A stretch of 64,000 nt of DNA from Planctomycetota bacterium (lineage in GTDB: Bacteria > Planctomycetota > Planctomycetia > Pirellulales > Lacipirellulaceae): positions 1 through 64,000 of the forward strand of contig JAJDED010000050.1 in NCBI GenBank assembly GCA_029259915.1, written 5' to 3'. Made by a program: the position numbers and the translations under genes. Below, one piece after another: positions 61,756 to 64,000 of the stretch (position 1 is its first letter; each line of letters opens with the position of its first letter). The notes below the pieces were generated by a model that saw only the letters and a program-made list of their open reading frames with translations, searched no databases and was not told where the DNA came from.

Positions 61756-62985
61756 CTACGCCGACTGTCCATTGTCAGGTCGACAAGCAAGAATCGCAGC
61801 ACGTGCCAGGATTCGTACGCCAATTACCAAGGCATTTTCGTCGATGTCGAACATCGAAGTGTGCAGCGCCTTGGCCGCGGCCAAATCGGAGGCACAGCCC
61901 AATCGGAACATCGTGCCGGGAATGTTTTCCAAGTAACACGCAAAATCTTCGCTTCCCATACTAGGCCGAGCAATCAGTTGCACGTTGTCGCGTCCCACCA
62001 CGTCCTCAGCTTCTTGCCAAACGAGGCGAGTCATGTCCGCATCGTTGTACACCGAAGGGATGCTCACGTGAAAGGCCACCTCGATCTCGGTGCTGGTGAT
62101 CTCCCCAACGCCACGGGCCACTTGACGAATTTTCTCGATCGTGTGTGATCGCACAGAGGCATCGAGCGTTCGGACGGTCCCCCACAATTCGACCGTGTCG
62201 GGAATCACATTGGGATTCTCCCCGCCGCGAAGTTGTCCAATGCTCACCACAACGGCTTCGAAACTATCGCTTGCCCGGGGGACGAACTGATAGAGGGCGT
62301 TGATCAATTGTGCCGAGGCGGCAATCGGATCTCTCGATTCGTGTGGCCGAGCACCGTGTCCTCCCTGCCCGTGGACTGTCAGATGGAGTGAATCGCAATG
62401 CGCGGTGAGGGGACCGGAGCGCATGCCAATCTCCCCGGTGCGCCGCGTGGGGTCGACGTGCAAAGCAAAAATTGCCGACACGTTTTCCAGCACGCCAGCT
62501 TCGATCATCTGCGCAGCGCCCGTGGCTGTTTCCTCGGAAGGTTGAAAAATCGCACGCCACGCAACCGGCCAGGGAAGACTGCCGCTGCGTTCCAAGGAGG
62601 CAAGAGTCGCCGCTACGCCGTAGATGATCGCCGTGTGGGCGTCGTGGCCGCAGGCGTGCATGATTCCTTGATTGGTGCTGGCGTAGGAAACTTCCTTTTC
62701 ATCTTGAATCCGCAGTGCATCGATGTCGCCGCGCAAGGCAACTCGGGCGGTGTCCGGCGATTCTGCTATGTCGCCATTTTGAAAATCATTTTCGGCAACA
62801 ACCCCACACCCATCGGGGCCCATGCGCACTTCGAGTTCCAGCTTTCCGAGAAGCTGGTAAAGATGCAAACTGGTTTGGAGTTCTTCGCCACTCGGCTCGG
62901 GGTGTGCATGCAAGTGGTGTCGCAACGCAACGACATCGGAGACACAATTGTCGACAGCCCGATCAAGTTGCGATTTCCAATCCAT
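61756..62985 (-). CDS. M20 family metallo-amidohydrolase
   Basis: 409 residues from the ATG at 62985 (MDWKSQLDRAVDNC). Metal ligands are in IMHACGHDAHTAIIYG, FQPSEETATGAAQMIEAG and the final His (PSMGSEDFACYLE pattern). The dimerisation lid includes HGQGGHGARPHESRDPIA. Typical of N-acyl amino acid or hippurate amidohydrolases. It precedes mqnD by 17 bases on the reading strand and follows it in transcription. Confidence 0.92.
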   Translation of the reverse strand: MDWKSQLDRAVDNCVSDVVALRHHLHAHPEPSGEELQTSLHLYQLLGKLELEVRMGPDGCGVVAENDFQNGDIAESPDTARVALRGDIDALRIQDEKEVSYASTNQGIMHACGHDAHTAIIYGVAATLASLERSGSLPWPVAWRAIFQPSEETATGAAQMIEAGVLENVSAIFALHVDPTRRTGEIGMRSGPLTAHCDSLHLTVHGQGGHGARPHESRDPIAASAQLINALYQFVPRASDSFEAVVVSIGQLRGGENPNVIPDTVELWGTVRTLDASVRSHTIEKIRQVARGVGEITSTEIEVAFHVSIPSVYNDADMTRLVWQEAEDVVGRDNVQLIARPSMGSEDFACYLENIPGTMFRLGCASDLAAAKALHTSMFDIDENALVIGVRILARAAILACRPDNGQSA

Positions 62986-63002
62986 AGCAATTTTATTGCA
63001 CT

Positions 63003-63875
63003 TTATGCCTCGACGAACTCGGGAACGATCAACTCGGGCAGAATCCCCTGCTCGTGCCCCATCGCTAAAAATTTTGCAACCGCTTCGCGGCCCTTGGCAC
63101 CGAAATCGAGCGTCCAATCGTTGACGTACATCCCCACGAATTGGTCCGCCTTCTGCTGGTCGAGATCTCTGCCGAATTGGTGCGCATACTCCAAAGCCTC
63201 GCTGCGATGATCCAATCCATACTTAATACTTGCGTGCAGAAGCCGCTGGACTTCCTCGATTGTTCCCGCTCCCAGATCTTTGCGGATGGCGTTCGCACCT
63301 AGCGGCAACGGCAACCCCCCGGTAAGTTCTTGCCACCAGACGCCCAGGTCGACGATCAGCTTCAGATCGTTCTCGGCGTAGGTAAGCTGTCCTTCGTGAA
63401 TAATCAGTCCCGCATCAACCTGTTGATCTTGGTATTGGCCTGCGCACACCGCGGGAATGATTTCGTCGAACGGCACCAATACAAAATCAAACTCTTTGCC
63501 GAGGCATAACCGCAAGGCAAGAAACGCACTGGTCAGCTTGCCCGGCACGGCAATCACTCGGTTCGCTAAATCGGCAACAGTGGACTCTTCGCGAGCCACC
63601 ACCATCGGGCCATAACCGTCGCCCATGCTGGCCCCGCAAGTACACAGCAGGTATTTGTCGACCAGATACGCGTAGGCATGGATGCTCACAGCAGTGAGCT
63701 CCAACTCCCCTTCGAAAGCACGTTGATTCAGCGTTTCGATATCGACCAGTTCGTGGGTAAACCGGAATTCTCCGGTATCGAGATGATCGTTCGCCAAAGC
63801 ATGAAACATGAAGGCATCGTCGGGATCGGGGCTATGCCCCACGCGGATAAGTTGTTTGGTGTCGGTGGCTGTCAC
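63003..63875 (-). CDS. mqnD: 1,4-dihydroxy-6-naphthoate synthase MqnD
   Basis: 290 residues. GHSPDPDDAFMFHALAN is the MqnD signature, with SIHAYAYLVDKYLL, GKLTSAFLALRLCLG and DAGLIIHEGQLTYAENDL. Converts cyclic dehypoxanthine futalosine to 1,4-dihydroxy-6-naphthoate in the futalosine route to menaquinone, so the organism uses that route and not the MenFDHCEB pathway (inference). It is co-directional with the M20 gene; hydrolysis of a futalosine-pathway intermediate by the M20 enzyme is not implied. Confidence 0.93.
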   Translation of the reverse strand: MTATDTKQLIRVGHSPDPDDAFMFHALANDHLDTGEFRFTHELVDIETLNQRAFEGELELTAVSIHAYAYLVDKYLLCTCGASMGDGYGPMVVAREESTVADLANRVIAVPGKLTSAFLALRLCLGKEFDFVLVPFDEIIPAVCAGQYQDQQVDAGLIIHEGQLTYAENDLKLIVDLGVWWQELTGGLPLPLGANAIRKDLGAGTIEEVQRLLHASIKYGLDHRSEALEYAHQFGRDLDQQKADQFVGMYVNDWTLDFGAKGREAVAKFLAMGHEQGILPELIVPEFVEA

Positions 63876-64000
63876 TTCCGGGTTGCTCCCTGTCTGCTTA
63901 GGTTTGCAGAGATGTTCTGAACTTCCGCACAGCGCTGGCGATATGGCTGCGAGATGGCAATAGAGATCGAATCACAAGCCCGATCATAAGCGTGCTAGTG

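Noticed and set aside
62398..63210. 270-codon plus-strand ORF
   Set aside because: Antisense to the M20 and mqnD genes, no start signal and no motif.

Overview
The window looks like chromosomal DNA of a planctomycete, probably of the Pirellulales type. The evidence is a secreted protein starting with a QLEDRRMMA-type motif, PEP-CTERM and dockerin-like EF-hand tails, very long planctomycete-style pseudopilins, a fragmented dcw cluster (rsmH and mraZ far apart and without fts/mur neighbours), a futalosine-pathway menaquinone gene, and families of short intergenic repeats. No database search was possible; names rest on motifs, lengths and gene order.

Layout. 1-3.5 kb: a possible transposase tail, a TPR gene that looks cut at its 5' end, then a minus-strand pair (toroid-fold protein, then a Tat-exported DUF362 protein). 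4.1-15.5 kb (+): a Tad/Flp pilus locus with Flp pilin, a 36-residue membrane peptide, prepilin peptidase CpaA, CpaB, secretin CpaC, CpaE, ATPase CpaF, TadB, TadC, a secreted unknown and a TadD-like TPR lipoprotein. A strong terminator follows flp and another lies between cpaF and tadB. 15.5-23.5 kb: rsmH, queA, a second unlinked Flp pilin on the minus strand (17636-17815), a cysteine desulfurase/IscA pair, a Nudix protein, pyrG, a DUF1844 protein, a 125-nt structured element, and mraZ with an upstream pair of GTGGG boxes.

23.7-46.9 kb (all minus): a type IV pilus/type II secretion-like cluster. Read in the direction of transcription it is a winged-helix AAA ATPase, a small coiled-coil secreted protein, a GspE/PilB ATPase, PilT, a second GspE/PilB ATPase, PilC/GspF, four pseudopilins, a 2128-residue GspK-like protein, a PEP-CTERM/dockerin protein and a TlpA-type thioredoxin. 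No secretin, PilMNO or second prepilin peptidase lies in the window, so this machine must borrow these from elsewhere, or CpaA from the Tad locus. Nearly every junction in the pseudopilin part carries short GC-rich tandem repeats, and these run into the coding sequence as unusually long prepilin leaders.

47.2-51.1 kb (+): ffh-rpsP-trmD-rplS-yraN, a translation/secretion cluster without the usual rimM. 51.2-64 kb: transglutaminase-like protein, Cys-rich small lipoprotein, alpha/beta hydrolase, class IV aminotransferase, tRNA-Arg(CCT), a PQQ-type propeller, cyclophilin, an LptF/LptG permease, a dockerin protein broken by an in-frame TGA, a YbdK-type ligase, an M20 amidohydrolase and MqnD.

The most notable observations are the repeat-derived prepilin leaders, the orphan second Flp pilin, the structured RNA candidate at 22784-22908, the isolated mraZ with its own likely operator, and the OmpA-like unknown inside the Tad locus.
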